A stretch of DNA of 35,031 nucleotides from Candidatus Chloroploca asiatica. GTDB taxonomy: Bacteria > Chloroflexota > Chloroflexia > Chloroflexales > Chloroflexaceae. A program made the translations under genes and the position numbers. The notes beneath the pieces are model-generated. The model was given only the letters and a program-made list of their open reading frames with translations. It had not been told where the DNA came from and made no database searches. Below, piece by piece: positions 14,718-22,230 of this stretch. Location: the NCBI RefSeq assembly GCF_002532075.1, contig NZ_LYXE01000129.1:1-35031 (forward strand), read 5' to 3'. Within the stretch, counting starts at the first letter, position 1; every line of letters starts with the position of its first letter.

Positions 14718-15839
14718 TTAGGCTGCCCAACGCTGACGGCTCACGGTTGCATAGTGGTCAAGCAGTTCATCAAGGACATGCGGCCACGAGCGCTGTTCGG
14801 CAGCGGCCCGCCCGGCCTGGCCCATGGCGTGGCGCTGTTCGGGATTGGCGATGAGGCTGCGCAACCGTACCCGGAGATCGCTGGCGACGCCAGGCGCAAA
14901 AAGGTAGCCCGTCTGATGATCGCGCACCAGATCAAGGGTGCCGCCGCTTCGCGCACCGACCACCGGCAACCCCGAGGCCATCGCTTCCTGGATCACCTGC
15001 CCAAATGTGTCGGTATCCGAGGGAAAGACAAACGCATCAGCCGAGGCATACGCGGTTGCCAGTTCCTGACCTTTGAGGTAGCCGGTAAAATGGATGGGAA
15101 GCCCGTCGGCACGCCGTTCGAGTTCTGAGCGGAACGGGCCATCACCAACCACGACCAGACGCACTTTGTCAAGCCCGCGGAGGGCGTCGGGGAGAAGATC
15201 GACCCGTTTTTCGGCGGCAACACGCCCCACATAGAGCAGCAGGCTCTCGCCAGGTTGACAGCCGATCGCCTCACGCCAGGCCGATGAGCGGTAGCGGGGA
15301 TGGAACTGCTCGGTATCGACGCCCCGCCCCCAGAGGCGCAAACGGCGAAAACCCGACTGGCGCAAGGTCTTGATCGTATGCGTCGACGGGCAAAGCGTCA
15401 CGCGGCAGCGATTATGGATCCAGCGCAACCAGCGATTGACGCCAGCCTGGAAAAAACCGAGGCCATAGTGGCGACTGTAGGCCCCAAAATCAGTATGATA
15501 CGAGCCAACCAGCGGAAGATTAAGGTTCTGGGCCACAAAAGGCACCATCACGCCTGCGACCGCCGGGCCAACGAGATGGAGGAGATCAGGGCGGAAACGC
15601 CGTAAATGAGCGGAGAGCCCTGGTTGGGGGGGCGTCAGTTTGACTTCGGGGTACATTGGCAGGGGCATCCCATTCAGGGGGATAATCTGGGCACCGGCAT
15701 AGGTTGAGGGAGCATCGTGTGGGGCGATCAGCAACACCTCGTGACCACGGTGTTGCAGATATTCAAGCAACCGACAGAGCGTGGTCGTCACTCCATTGAC
15801 ATCGGGCAGGAAGGTCTCGCACATTAAGCTAATCCGCAT
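14718..15839 (-). CDS. GT4 glycosyltransferase (GDP-mannose-dependent alpha-mannosyltransferase-like)
   Basis: A 373-residue cytoplasmic or membrane-associated GT-B enzyme. ATG 15839 (MRISLMCETFLPDVNGVTTT) has GAGGTG upstream. The N-terminal acceptor domain contains GSYHTDFGAYSRHYG, typical of mannosyl- and glucosyl-transferases acting on lipid acceptors. The donor-binding domain has VGRVAAEKRVDLL, VVVGDGP and the EX7E motif in DTFGQVIQEAMASGLPVVGA. It resembles enzymes that glycosylate diacylglycerol or phosphatidylinositol; the exact donor and acceptor are not readable. It could act with the CDP-alcohol phosphatidyltransferases in this window. It stands alone between a remnant region and the M20-family gene. 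Confidence 0.9.
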   Translation of the reverse strand: MRISLMCETFLPDVNGVTTTLCRLLEYLQHRGHEVLLIAPHDAPSTYAGAQIIPLNGMPLPMYPEVKLTPPQPGLSAHLRRFRPDLLHLVGPAVAGVMVPFVAQNLNLPLVGSYHTDFGAYSRHYGLGFFQAGVNRWLRWIHNRCRVTLCPSTHTIKTLRQSGFRRLRLWGRGVDTEQFHPRYRSSAWREAIGCQPGESLLLYVGRVAAEKRVDLLPDALRGLDKVRLVVVGDGPFRSELERRADGLPIHFTGYLKGQELATAYASADAFVFPSDTDTFGQVIQEAMASGLPVVGARSGGTLDLVRDHQTGYLFAPGVASDLRVRLRSLIANPEQRHAMGQAGRAAAEQRSWPHVLDELLDHYATVSRQRWAA

Positions 15840-15937
15840 AGACACCTCACCACTAGCTCGCGTCGTCACGCTGCCAAGTGTAGTCGGGTTGCGTTAGCTT
15901 CAGGTTATCGTTGTTTTAACAGGGGATGAAAGATATG

Positions 15938-17272
15938 TTATTCTTCGCCTGCAACGGCGAGCACCAATTCAATCAAGAGATGGCCGTGGCGCATGAGATC
16001 GTCAAGCGCAACATGCTCGTCAGGGCCAAAGGGCAGATTATCAGGGTACGCAAGACCGACCGAGGCCACAGGACAATGCAGGCGTTCGACAAACAACTGC
16101 AACGGCAACGTAAAAGCCCCGGCGGGGACAGTGGGCAACAGTGCGTCAAAGACTGTTGCGCCGGCTGCAGCGACCTGGCGAATAAAGCGATTATCGTGGG
16201 GCGTATGAGCTGGTGCATAGCCACCTGGCAAGCGCTCGGCGGTGACATCACCAAAGCCACCCTCATCAAGGCAGGTGCGTAACAACCGGGACACCACGGC
16301 GGGGTCTTGACGCGGTACCAGTTGAAAATCGAGCACGGCGGTTGCCACCGAGGGCAACAAAGCCAGGTTGTGCTCGGGTTGGCAATGCATGCTACTCAGG
16401 TTACAGGTTGGCAGGGTAATCTCGGCACGCACCAACGCCACACCACGCATGCCAAAGAGAAACTCATCGGCCCCCCACGCGGCCAGACGCCCCGCTTCAT
16501 CAAGGCGCAACTGGCGCAACGCGGCATTCTCTTCCCGCGAAGGGCCTTCGACATCATCATAAAAGCCCGGAATGCGAATATCTTCGTCGGCACCTTTGAT
16601 ACTTGCCAGCGCCCAGGTCAGCCGCCAGAGTGGATTAGATAAAGACGGTGCCGCCCCCGGAGGCAGCGGATGCGTCGGCCCCCTTGCACTCAGGCTCATC
16701 TGCAGAAACCCTTTGCTGCCACTGTAGCAGAGCGGAATCCCTGCGGCATTGCGATCACCGATGCTGCCCAGGCAGGCATCGGCACCAATGAGGTCAGGGC
16801 ACGCATCGAGGGCTGCGGCAAGCGTGGGTGAACCAAGCAAGCCGCCGCCATCGGCGACAATGACTAGGCCGCAGGGCAATTCACCATAGGTCGCGAGAAG
16901 CGCCTGGATAGCCTGCATGTGGGCCGCCAGCGGGCCTTTGCCTTCGGCAACCCCACGCCCATAGAGCGCCCCATCACGCTCGGCAAGCTGGTATGGATTG
17001 TGTGACCAGGCCCGCCAGGGGCCAGGTGGGGCCGCATCAAACCGATGGTAGAGCAGCAGCGAGGCTGGATTGCGCCCCGCACGCCGACCGATCACCACAG
17101 GTGGATGCCCATTGGCAACATGCACCTGCATGCCAAGCCCGCGCATCATCGTCGCAAGCAATTCGGCACTCGTACGCAGATCATCCTCTTGCCCGATGCT
17201 CGATGGTTGCGCACAGAGCACACTCAAGGTGTGAATCAGTTTATCCGTCAGCAGAAAGGGTAATGCTGACAC
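15938..17272 (-). CDS. M20-family metallopeptidase homologue lacking the metal ligands (probable pseudoenzyme)
   Basis: A 444-residue protein with M20 dipeptidase-like architecture: LYGRGVAEGKGPLAAHMQAI, LYHRFDAAPPG, LLGSPTL, IPGFYDDV, and a dimerisation domain with LPTCNLSS and FQLVPRQDP. Every canonical zinc-site position I can align is changed. GHYD is HRFD (R77), the SDDKG aspartate is E110, the catalytic EE pair is G143-G144, the dimer-domain DLHSG is PLPPG (204), and the C-terminal NxHxPNE is LPFGPDEH. The frame is intact and full length, so it seems maintained. GTG 17272 has AGGAG nine bases upstream. A binding or regulatory role is more likely than hydrolysis. Confidence 0.8.
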   Translation of the reverse strand: MSALPFLLTDKLIHTLSVLCAQPSSIGQEDDLRTSAELLATMMRGLGMQVHVANGHPPVVIGRRAGRNPASLLLYHRFDAAPPGPWRAWSHNPYQLAERDGALYGRGVAEGKGPLAAHMQAIQALLATYGELPCGLVIVADGGGLLGSPTLAAALDACPDLIGADACLGSIGDRNAAGIPLCYSGSKGFLQMSLSARGPTHPLPPGAAPSLSNPLWRLTWALASIKGADEDIRIPGFYDDVEGPSREENAALRQLRLDEAGRLAAWGADEFLFGMRGVALVRAEITLPTCNLSSMHCQPEHNLALLPSVATAVLDFQLVPRQDPAVVSRLLRTCLDEGGFGDVTAERLPGGYAPAHTPHDNRFIRQVAAAGATVFDALLPTVPAGAFTLPLQLFVERLHCPVASVGLAYPDNLPFGPDEHVALDDLMRHGHLLIELVLAVAGEE

Positions 17273-17320
17273 AGTGGGGACTCCTGCTCTTCTTTATTCT
17301 TTATTGTGGTGATCCTTGTC

Positions 17321-17349
17321 ATTATAGCACGCCGCCCCGGTCCTTGGCA
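17321..17349 (-). promoter_or_regulatory. Promoter of the M20-family gene
   Basis: Minus-strand TATAAT (17326-17321) with an extended -10 TG (TGCTATAAT), and a weak -35 TGCCAA (17349-17344) 17 bases upstream. Confidence 0.65.
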
Positions 17350-17359
17350 GGCTCTTCAT

Positions 17360-17418
17360 CTCAGCTATTCTGGCAAAACGGGCCACCTTCAGTGGCCCGT
17401 TTTGCCAGAATAGCTGAG
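17360..17418. repeat. 27-bp perfect inverted repeat between divergent genes
   Basis: Arms 17360-17386 and 17392-17418 are exact reverse complements with a five-base CTTCA loop. It lies upstream of both the M20-family gene and parA, so it is not downstream of any gene end. The right arm includes the -35 box of the parA promoter. Confidence 0.9.
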
Positions 17419-17430
17419 AGTCTTTACAAT
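17402..17430 (+). promoter_or_regulatory. Promoter of parAB
   Basis: TTGCCA (17402-17407), 17 bases, TACAAT (17425-17430); start predicted near 17437. The -35 is within the right arm of the 27-bp inverted repeat, which could be an operator. Confidence 0.65.
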
Positions 17431-17475
17431 ACACGCAGCGACGACAACGTGATTGAGTCGAGCAGGTGCAAACAG

Positions 17476-18273
17476 GTGGAAGAACCTTTAGAGTCCGGGC
17501 GCGTGCGCATTATTGCAATTGCCAACCAAAAGGGCGGGGTTGGCAAAACGACCACGGCAGTGAATCTTGCGGGTCATCTGGCCCAACGAGGGCAACGGGT
17601 GTTGCTCGTTGATGCCGATCCGCAGGGCAATGCAACCACGAGTCTTGGCTTTGCCAAGCGTGAATTGAGCGCAACAACGTATGATCTGTTGATGCAGCAT
17701 CCTGAGGCGCAACAGGCGATTATCTCGTCGGGACGTGATCATTTTGACCTGGTACCCGCTGATGAGGATCTCGCGGGGGCTGCCGTTGAACTTGTTGCGG
17801 CTGACCGCCGCGAACGCCGCTTGCAACAAGCCCTGGCTTCACTCGACACACACTATGATCATGTGTTGATCGATTGCCCTCCTTCCCTCGGGCTGCTGAC
17901 GCTCAACGCGCTCTGTGCTGCCGATAGCGTGCTGATCCCCCTCCAATGCGAATACCTAGCGCTCGAAGGTCTGGCGCAATTGAAGTTGACCATTGACCGG
18001 GTGCGCGAAGGCTTGAATCCGCGCTTGCGCATCCTTGGGGTGGTAATGACGATGTACGATGGGCGCACCAATCTCGCGCAACAGGTGGTGAATGAGGTGC
18101 AACGCCACTTTCCCCGTCTGATCTTTCGTACCCTCATTCCGCGGAGTGTGCGGCTCTCGGAAGCACCCAGCCATGGCAAATTAATCGCCGAGTATGACCC
18201 GCAGAGTCGCGGTGCTCTTTCATATGCGGCCTTCACCGAAGAGGTGCTGCAACGCGAGGAGCGTAGCTCATGA
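17476..18273 (+). CDS. parA: Chromosome-partitioning ATPase ParA/Soj
   Basis: A 265-residue cytoplasmic ATPase. It has the deviant Walker A KGGVGKTTT (19-27), DADPQGNATTSLG (46-58) and Walker B-like HVLIDCPPSLGLLTLNAL. ParA dimerises on ATP, binds nucleoid DNA and moves ParB-parS complexes, contributing to origin segregation. There is no ATG near the Walker A; GTG 17476 is preceded by AGGTG at a fair distance and gives a standard N-terminus. The long open frame upstream from 16993 is antisense to another gene and is not used. The stop overlaps parB (ATGA), implying coupling. A predicted promoter lies 45 bases before the start. Confidence 0.95.
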   Translation: MEEPLESGRVRIIAIANQKGGVGKTTTAVNLAGHLAQRGQRVLLVDADPQGNATTSLGFAKRELSATTYDLLMQHPEAQQAIISSGRDHFDLVPADEDLAGAAVELVAADRRERRLQQALASLDTHYDHVLIDCPPSLGLLTLNALCAADSVLIPLQCEYLALEGLAQLKLTIDRVREGLNPRLRILGVVMTMYDGRTNLAQQVVNEVQRHFPRLIFRTLIPRSVRLSEAPSHGKLIAEYDPQSRGALSYAAFTEEVLQREERSS

Positions 18274-19391
18274 GTCGACGACGTGGCCTCGGTAGCGGTC
18301 TCGATGCGCTGATGTCCAGTGGCCCGACACCTGGTGTGTCCAGTGCGATCCGCCAGATCCCCCTTGATGCGATCCGCTCTAATCGCAGTCAGCCACGTTC
18401 GCACTTTGATGAGCAAGCGCTCGATGAACTGGCCGCGTCGATTCGCGAGCACGGGTTGATCCAGCCAGTCATTGTGACTGAAGATGACGAAGGTGGCTAT
18501 GAGTTGATCGCCGGCGAACGTCGCTGGCGCGCTGCTCGCCGCGCCGGGTTACGCGAAGTGCCCGCACTCGTCAAGAGCACAACACCCCAACAGTTGCTCG
18601 AACTCGCCATCGTTGAGAATGTGCAACGGGCTGACCTCAATGCGCTCGAAGAGGGGCAGGCCTATCAGACGCTCAAGGATGAGTTTGGCTTGACCGATGA
18701 GATGATCGCTCAGCGGGTCGGCAAAAGCCGGGTCACGGTCGTCAATACCCGGCGGCTGATCAAGCTCGCCCCGGCAGCCCGCCAGGCGCTGCTCGATGGC
18801 GCGATCAGTGCTGGTCACGGGCGCGCTTTGCTCCGCCTCGAAGAGCCCACCGAACAGTCCGCCGTACTCGAGTTGATCGTGCGCCGTGATCTAAGCGTGC
18901 GTGAGGCCGAACGCATGGCCGAGCTTGCCCTCCATCAACAGGTGCATCCGGCAACCCGCGAGGCCCTGTTGCACGGAACCATCAGTGCCGCCCACGCCCA
19001 GGCGTTGCTCCGTCTGGAAGATCCTGCCCTCCAGAACGCCGCCCTCGAACAGGTGCTTGCCCTCGGCTTGAGTACCCGGGCGAGCGATCAATTCGCTGCG
19101 TTGTTGAGCGAGGGCGTAGCGTTGGCTTCAGCCGTTGAACAGGTACGCGTCGCACCACCATCGGCCTCCTTGGCACCACATACACCTACGCCTACCACCG
19201 ACGATGAGCCTCGTCCCAACCGGCGCACGCCAGTTGACCCCAATGACGAAGAGGCCCGCCGCCTCTTCGAGAACTTGCTCGAAACCCCGGTACAACTGGT
19301 ACGGACAGGCCGCGAGATCCGCTTGACCATCACTGTCTATGACGATGAGCAACTCCAACACATCTACGAACGTCTCAACGGCACCGAATAA
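18270..19391 (+). CDS. parB: Chromosome-partitioning protein ParB/Spo0J with duplicated central module
   Basis: A 373-residue CTP-dependent DNA clamp. It shows the ParA-stimulating N-terminus RGLGSGLDALM (5-15), the CTP-binding GERRWRAAR (82-90), ENVQRADLNALEEGQAY (116-132) and an HTH around 142-165. The segment after the HTH is present twice: APAARQALLDGAISAGHGRA (167-186) through MAELA (about 220) repeats as HPATREALLHGTISAAHAQA (226-245) through FAALL (about 279). Ordinary ParB proteins have this module once and about 290-310 residues. The C-terminal dimerisation region (about 320-373) is intact. No parS-like TGTTTCACGTGAAACA site was seen in the window. Confidence 0.93.
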   Translation: MSRRRGLGSGLDALMSSGPTPGVSSAIRQIPLDAIRSNRSQPRSHFDEQALDELAASIREHGLIQPVIVTEDDEGGYELIAGERRWRAARRAGLREVPALVKSTTPQQLLELAIVENVQRADLNALEEGQAYQTLKDEFGLTDEMIAQRVGKSRVTVVNTRRLIKLAPAARQALLDGAISAGHGRALLRLEEPTEQSAVLELIVRRDLSVREAERMAELALHQQVHPATREALLHGTISAAHAQALLRLEDPALQNAALEQVLALGLSTRASDQFAALLSEGVALASAVEQVRVAPPSASLAPHTPTPTTDDEPRPNRRTPVDPNDEEARRLFENLLETPVQLVRTGREIRLTITVYDDEQLQHIYERLNGTE

Positions 19392-19701
19392 GATAGTCCA
19401 ACTACATGTTCTGACATGCTCGTAGCCTTGTCATGCTGAGCGCAGCGAAGCATCTCTGCCGTCGGGACGCCTGAGACCCTTCGTTCTACTCAGGGTGACA
19501 CAACGCTTCCCCTTCCCCAGCCCTCCCCCGCTGGGGAAGGATAAGGACGCCTCCCCGCAGCGGGGCGAGGTTGGGACGGGGCGAGAAGACAAGAAGCTTC
19601 GCTGCGCTGAAAAAGTTAGCGTAGTTGACGTTTTCAACGAAGAAACAGAGTTTGAGGGCGACAGCCCTCAACACAGCCTCGCACGAGGAGAACCATCCAG
19701 C
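19392..19701. repeat. Intergenic mosaic of dispersed palindromic repeats
   Basis: 19429-19456 and 19473-19500 form an imperfect 28-bp inverted repeat (about 20 of 28 matched). The left arm carries GTCATGCTGAGCGCAGCGAA, a kind of intergenic repeat common in many bacterial genomes. It is followed by an 11-bp hairpin (19511-19521 with 19530-19540) and a CCCCGC/GCGGGG palindrome (about 19552-19566). The open frame through this stretch is not coding. The pfkB ribosome-binding site GAGGAG is at 19685-19690. Confidence 0.7.
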
Positions 19702-20625
19702 ATGAGCCTCATTATTGCCTTTGGCAATCCTGTCTATGATGAAATCATTACGCCTTGCATCCGTACCGATGGTCGCGTGCTGTCGGGATGCTCCACCAAT
19801 GCCTGCCTCGCGCTGACCCGTTTGGGCCACCAGACGGCGCTGGTGGGCCGGGTTGGGGCTGACTATTACGCACGTTTTTGTGCCGATCTGCAGCACTATG
19901 GCATCACTGCCTATGCCACGCCAAGCGATCAGACCGGCGGCTTTCGCCTGATCTACGATGAGCGTGGCGACCGTACCCTGGATGTGCTTGGCCTTGCGCC
20001 GCCCATTACCGAGGTGCCAGCCTGTTGTCATGATGCAGCGGCGGTGATTGTCGGCCCGATCTTGCAAGAGACGCCCGTCAGTCTGATTGAACAGCTTGCC
20101 GCCGTCACGACCGCCCCGATCTTGCTTGATCCCCAGGGTCTCTTGCGCGAGATCGGGGAAGATGGTCGGATCGAGCATCGTGTGACCGCTGATTTTGCGC
20201 GTGCGGCCCGCCACTGTACCGTCATCAAAGCCAATGAGGTTGAGACGTATGTCTTGACGGGCCTTGACCCGCGGGCCAATGGCTCGGCAGCGGTGCGTGC
20301 CCTGCGCGAGTTGGGCTGCCAGATTGCGATTGTCACGCTCGCCGAGGCCGGTTCGTGGATCGACAATGGTGAGCGTCAGTGGCGCATCCCTGCCTATACC
20401 ACCGAGGCCCGTGATCCGACCGGGGCGGGTGATACGTATCTCGCCGGTTTTCTCCATGCGTATTTGCAAGACCAGACCGATCTCTATCGGGCTGGATGCG
20501 TCGGGGCGGCGACCGCCTCGATCTGGATCGAACATACCGGCCCCGATGCGCCTATTTCGCTTGCTGAAGTGGAACGGCGCACAAGCCTCTTGCTATCGTG
20601 CGACCCTGACGCTATACTTGATTGA
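19702..20625 (+). CDS. PfkB-family carbohydrate/nucleoside kinase
   Basis: A 307-residue cytoplasmic ribokinase-fold kinase. ATG 19702 follows GAGGAG at 19685-19690. Family signatures are the N-terminal GNPVYDEI, the NACLALTRLGHQTALVGRVG segment (PfkB signature 1 region, a variant of the usual GGxxxN), and signature 2 DPTGAGDTYLAGF with catalytic base D244 and the GAGD anion hole (241-244). KANEVETYVLTG is the usual N-x-x-E motif. The sugar or nucleoside substrate cannot be told; the neighbours (a phospholipid synthase and gatC) do not help. Confidence 0.88.
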   Translation: MSLIIAFGNPVYDEIITPCIRTDGRVLSGCSTNACLALTRLGHQTALVGRVGADYYARFCADLQHYGITAYATPSDQTGGFRLIYDERGDRTLDVLGLAPPITEVPACCHDAAAVIVGPILQETPVSLIEQLAAVTTAPILLDPQGLLREIGEDGRIEHRVTADFARAARHCTVIKANEVETYVLTGLDPRANGSAAVRALRELGCQIAIVTLAEAGSWIDNGERQWRIPAYTTEARDPTGAGDTYLAGFLHAYLQDQTDLYRAGCVGAATASIWIEHTGPDAPISLAEVERRTSLLLSCDPDAILD

Positions 20626-20641
20626 AGAGAGTAGTCTGTAC

Positions 20642-20682
20642 CGTCAGACCTCACCGGTCTTGAAGATCGGTGAGGTCTGACG
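20642..20682. terminator. 15-bp perfect (19-bp extended) hairpin after pfkB
   Basis: CGTCAGACCTCACCG (20642-20656) pairs with CGGTGAGGTCTGACG (20668-20682); inner GTCT/AGAT extends the stem to a TGA loop. No U-tract. Confidence 0.65.
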
Positions 20683-20735
20683 TAGGGTGATTCACTCATA
20701 GACATCCTCTATCGTTGAAGGCAGGAGCGACAACC

Positions 20736-21374
20736 ATGATGCCTTTTCTTGCACGCTTTCGTGCGATCTATGAAGAGCGCTCGCTCCCCCTTGGGCGGGT
20801 GTGTATGCGCCTCGGGCTCACTCCCGATGCCCTGACCTATCTCAGCCTTGGGCTGAGTGTCGGGGCCGGGTATGTGCTCTCACGGGGCTGGTTTGCGTGG
20901 GGCGTAGCCGTGATCTTGCTGGTGGGCCTGGCTGATGTGCTTGATGGCGCAACCGCCCGCGCCGGCGGAACCGCCAGTGAATATGGAACCGTCCTCGATC
21001 ATGTGACGGATCGTTATGCCGAGGCCTTTATCCTCGGGGGCATCATGCTTTCGGGGGTCGTCGAACCCGGCTGGGTGCTCTTTGCCCTCGTGGGCATGCT
21101 GATGGCAAGCTATGTTCGCGCACGCGCCGAGGCGACGCATAAAATCGTGTCGTGCAATGTGGGCTTTGCGGGGCGCCAGGAAAAACTTGGCTTGTTGATC
21201 CTGGGCCTGCTCTTGCATCCGCTCTTTCCTCAGTTCAATCTGTTACACTGGGCGATCATTGCGATTGGTGTAGCTTCGCACATCACCGCAGTCCAGCGCC
21301 TCCGCTATACACGCCAGATGCTGGTTGGGGCAAATGACCACCGTGATCTTTCACAAGGATCAGGGGTAGCCTGA
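20736..21374 (+). CDS. CDP-alcohol phosphatidyltransferase (phosphatidylinositol-phosphate synthase-like)
   Basis: A 212-residue membrane enzyme. ATG 20736 follows CAGGAG. The full catalytic signature is present: D67, D70-G71, A74-R75, G84, D88 and D92. The conserved segment VGFAGRQEKLGLL, and the length, resemble archaetidylinositol- or phosphatidylinositol-phosphate synthases rather than PgsA, so inositol-1-phosphate is a plausible acceptor. This is inference. About six membrane helices are visible. It is the second CDP-alcohol phosphatidyltransferase of the window and sits 18 bases before gatC. Confidence 0.88.
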   Translation: MMPFLARFRAIYEERSLPLGRVCMRLGLTPDALTYLSLGLSVGAGYVLSRGWFAWGVAVILLVGLADVLDGATARAGGTASEYGTVLDHVTDRYAEAFILGGIMLSGVVEPGWVLFALVGMLMASYVRARAEATHKIVSCNVGFAGRQEKLGLLILGLLLHPLFPQFNLLHWAIIAIGVASHITAVQRLRYTRQMLVGANDHRDLSQGSGVA

Positions 21375-21392
21375 AGAAAGGAAACGATTTCT

Positions 21393-21683
21393 ATGCCATT
21401 GAGTGATGCCGAAGTAAGCCACGTTGCCCGCCTCGCCCGCCTTGGTCTCTCTGACGAAGAGCTTGCGCTGATGCGCGATCAGCTTTCCCATATCCTGGAG
21501 TATATCGAACTCCTACAAGAGGTTGATGTCACTGGGGTCGAGCCGACGGCGCAAGTGACCGGGTTGGTCAGTGTGATGCGTCCCGATGTGGTGAAAGGTG
21601 CGCTGAGTCGCGACGAGGTGCTGGCGAATGCGCCGGATCAGCGCGACGGGATGTTCCGCGTCAAACCCGTCTTTGAAGACTAA
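21393..21683 (+). CDS. gatC: Aspartyl/glutamyl-tRNA amidotransferase subunit C
   Basis: A 96-residue protein matching GatC along its full length: LSDAEVSHVARLARLGLSDE, then ELALMRDQLSHILEYIELLQ, VDVTGVEPTAQV, RPDVV and FRVKPVFED. GatC stabilises the GatA-GatB complex that converts Glu-tRNA-Gln (and, where needed, Asp-tRNA-Asn) to the amidated form. Since asnS is present in this window, the complex here probably serves mainly Gln-tRNA. gatA and gatB are not in the window. A GAAAGGAAA site precedes the ATG. Confidence 0.95.
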   Translation: MPLSDAEVSHVARLARLGLSDEELALMRDQLSHILEYIELLQEVDVTGVEPTAQVTGLVSVMRPDVVKGALSRDEVLANAPDQRDGMFRVKPVFED

Positions 21684-21758
21684 GCACCGCTGCAACAACC
21701 AGGGCCGGCCCACCGTCATAGCCTTAGCGAGGTGATGTGCGTTCGAAAGGATGAGGCA

Positions 21759-22193
21759 ATGCATAACGGCAATAGCAGTGGTCGAGGCCCTGTGCGCGTT
21801 GGTGGCTGGTATATTAAACCGATGTATCTCTATATCGGTGCAGCGATTCTTATTGTGGCGGCGATTGTTTTGATTATGCGCTTTCTCAGCACGAGTCTGG
21901 CGATGCACTTTGGGGCGTTTGCCGGGATCTTGTTGCTCGTTGGCAATGTCCGTGAGTTGATCGGCCAGTCCTATGGTGATCGTGGCAGTACCGCTCTGCT
22001 CAATGTGCTCGTTGGCGGTGGCCTGATCTTTGCCTGGCTCTCCCAGTTCTTTGGTGTGTTGCTCTGGGTGCCGGCGCTGATCCTGGTCGGCATTGCGACC
22101 CCGCTCATCTTTGGGCGCTCGTCGGTCTACCGGGGCTATCTCACCGCCGCCCGCTCGGCGGTTGACACGGTGAAACGCACCGTCGTCCGTTAG
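21759..22193 (+). CDS. Hypothetical small membrane protein
   Basis: A 144-residue protein from ATG 21759, with AAGGATGAGG directly upstream (an in-frame GTG at 21732 is less likely). Four hydrophobic segments are visible (about YLYIGAAILIVAAIVLIMRF, LAMHFGAFAGILLLVG, LLNVLVGGGLIFAWLSQFFG and VLLWVPALILVGIATPLIFG). The C-terminus is basic and cytoplasmic. No known motif is recognised. It ends just before a bidirectional hairpin facing the glycosyltransferase locus. Confidence 0.78.
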   Translation: MHNGNSSGRGPVRVGGWYIKPMYLYIGAAILIVAAIVLIMRFLSTSLAMHFGAFAGILLLVGNVRELIGQSYGDRGSTALLNVLVGGGLIFAWLSQFFGVLLWVPALILVGIATPLIFGRSSVYRGYLTAARSAVDTVKRTVVR

Positions 22194-22200
22194 ATGGTAC

Positions 22201-22230
22201 GCCGTGATGCGCAGATCTGCGCGTCACGGC
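22201..22230. terminator. Bidirectional palindrome between convergent genes
   Basis: GCCGTGA (22201-22207) pairs with TCACGGC (22224-22230) and GCGCAGA with TCTGCGC, with one T-G position between. It overlaps the stop codon of the minus-strand gene. No U-tract. Confidence 0.65.

Noticed and set aside
16993-17475. Long in-frame extension upstream of parA
   Set aside because: It is antisense to the M20-family gene and upstream of the predicted parA promoter.
19495-19701. In-frame extension of the PfkB gene
   Set aside because: It runs through palindromic intergenic repeats and has no kinase similarity.
22150-22185. parS-like sequence GTTGACACGGTGAAAC
   Set aside because: It is only a loose match to the parS palindrome and lies inside a coding region.
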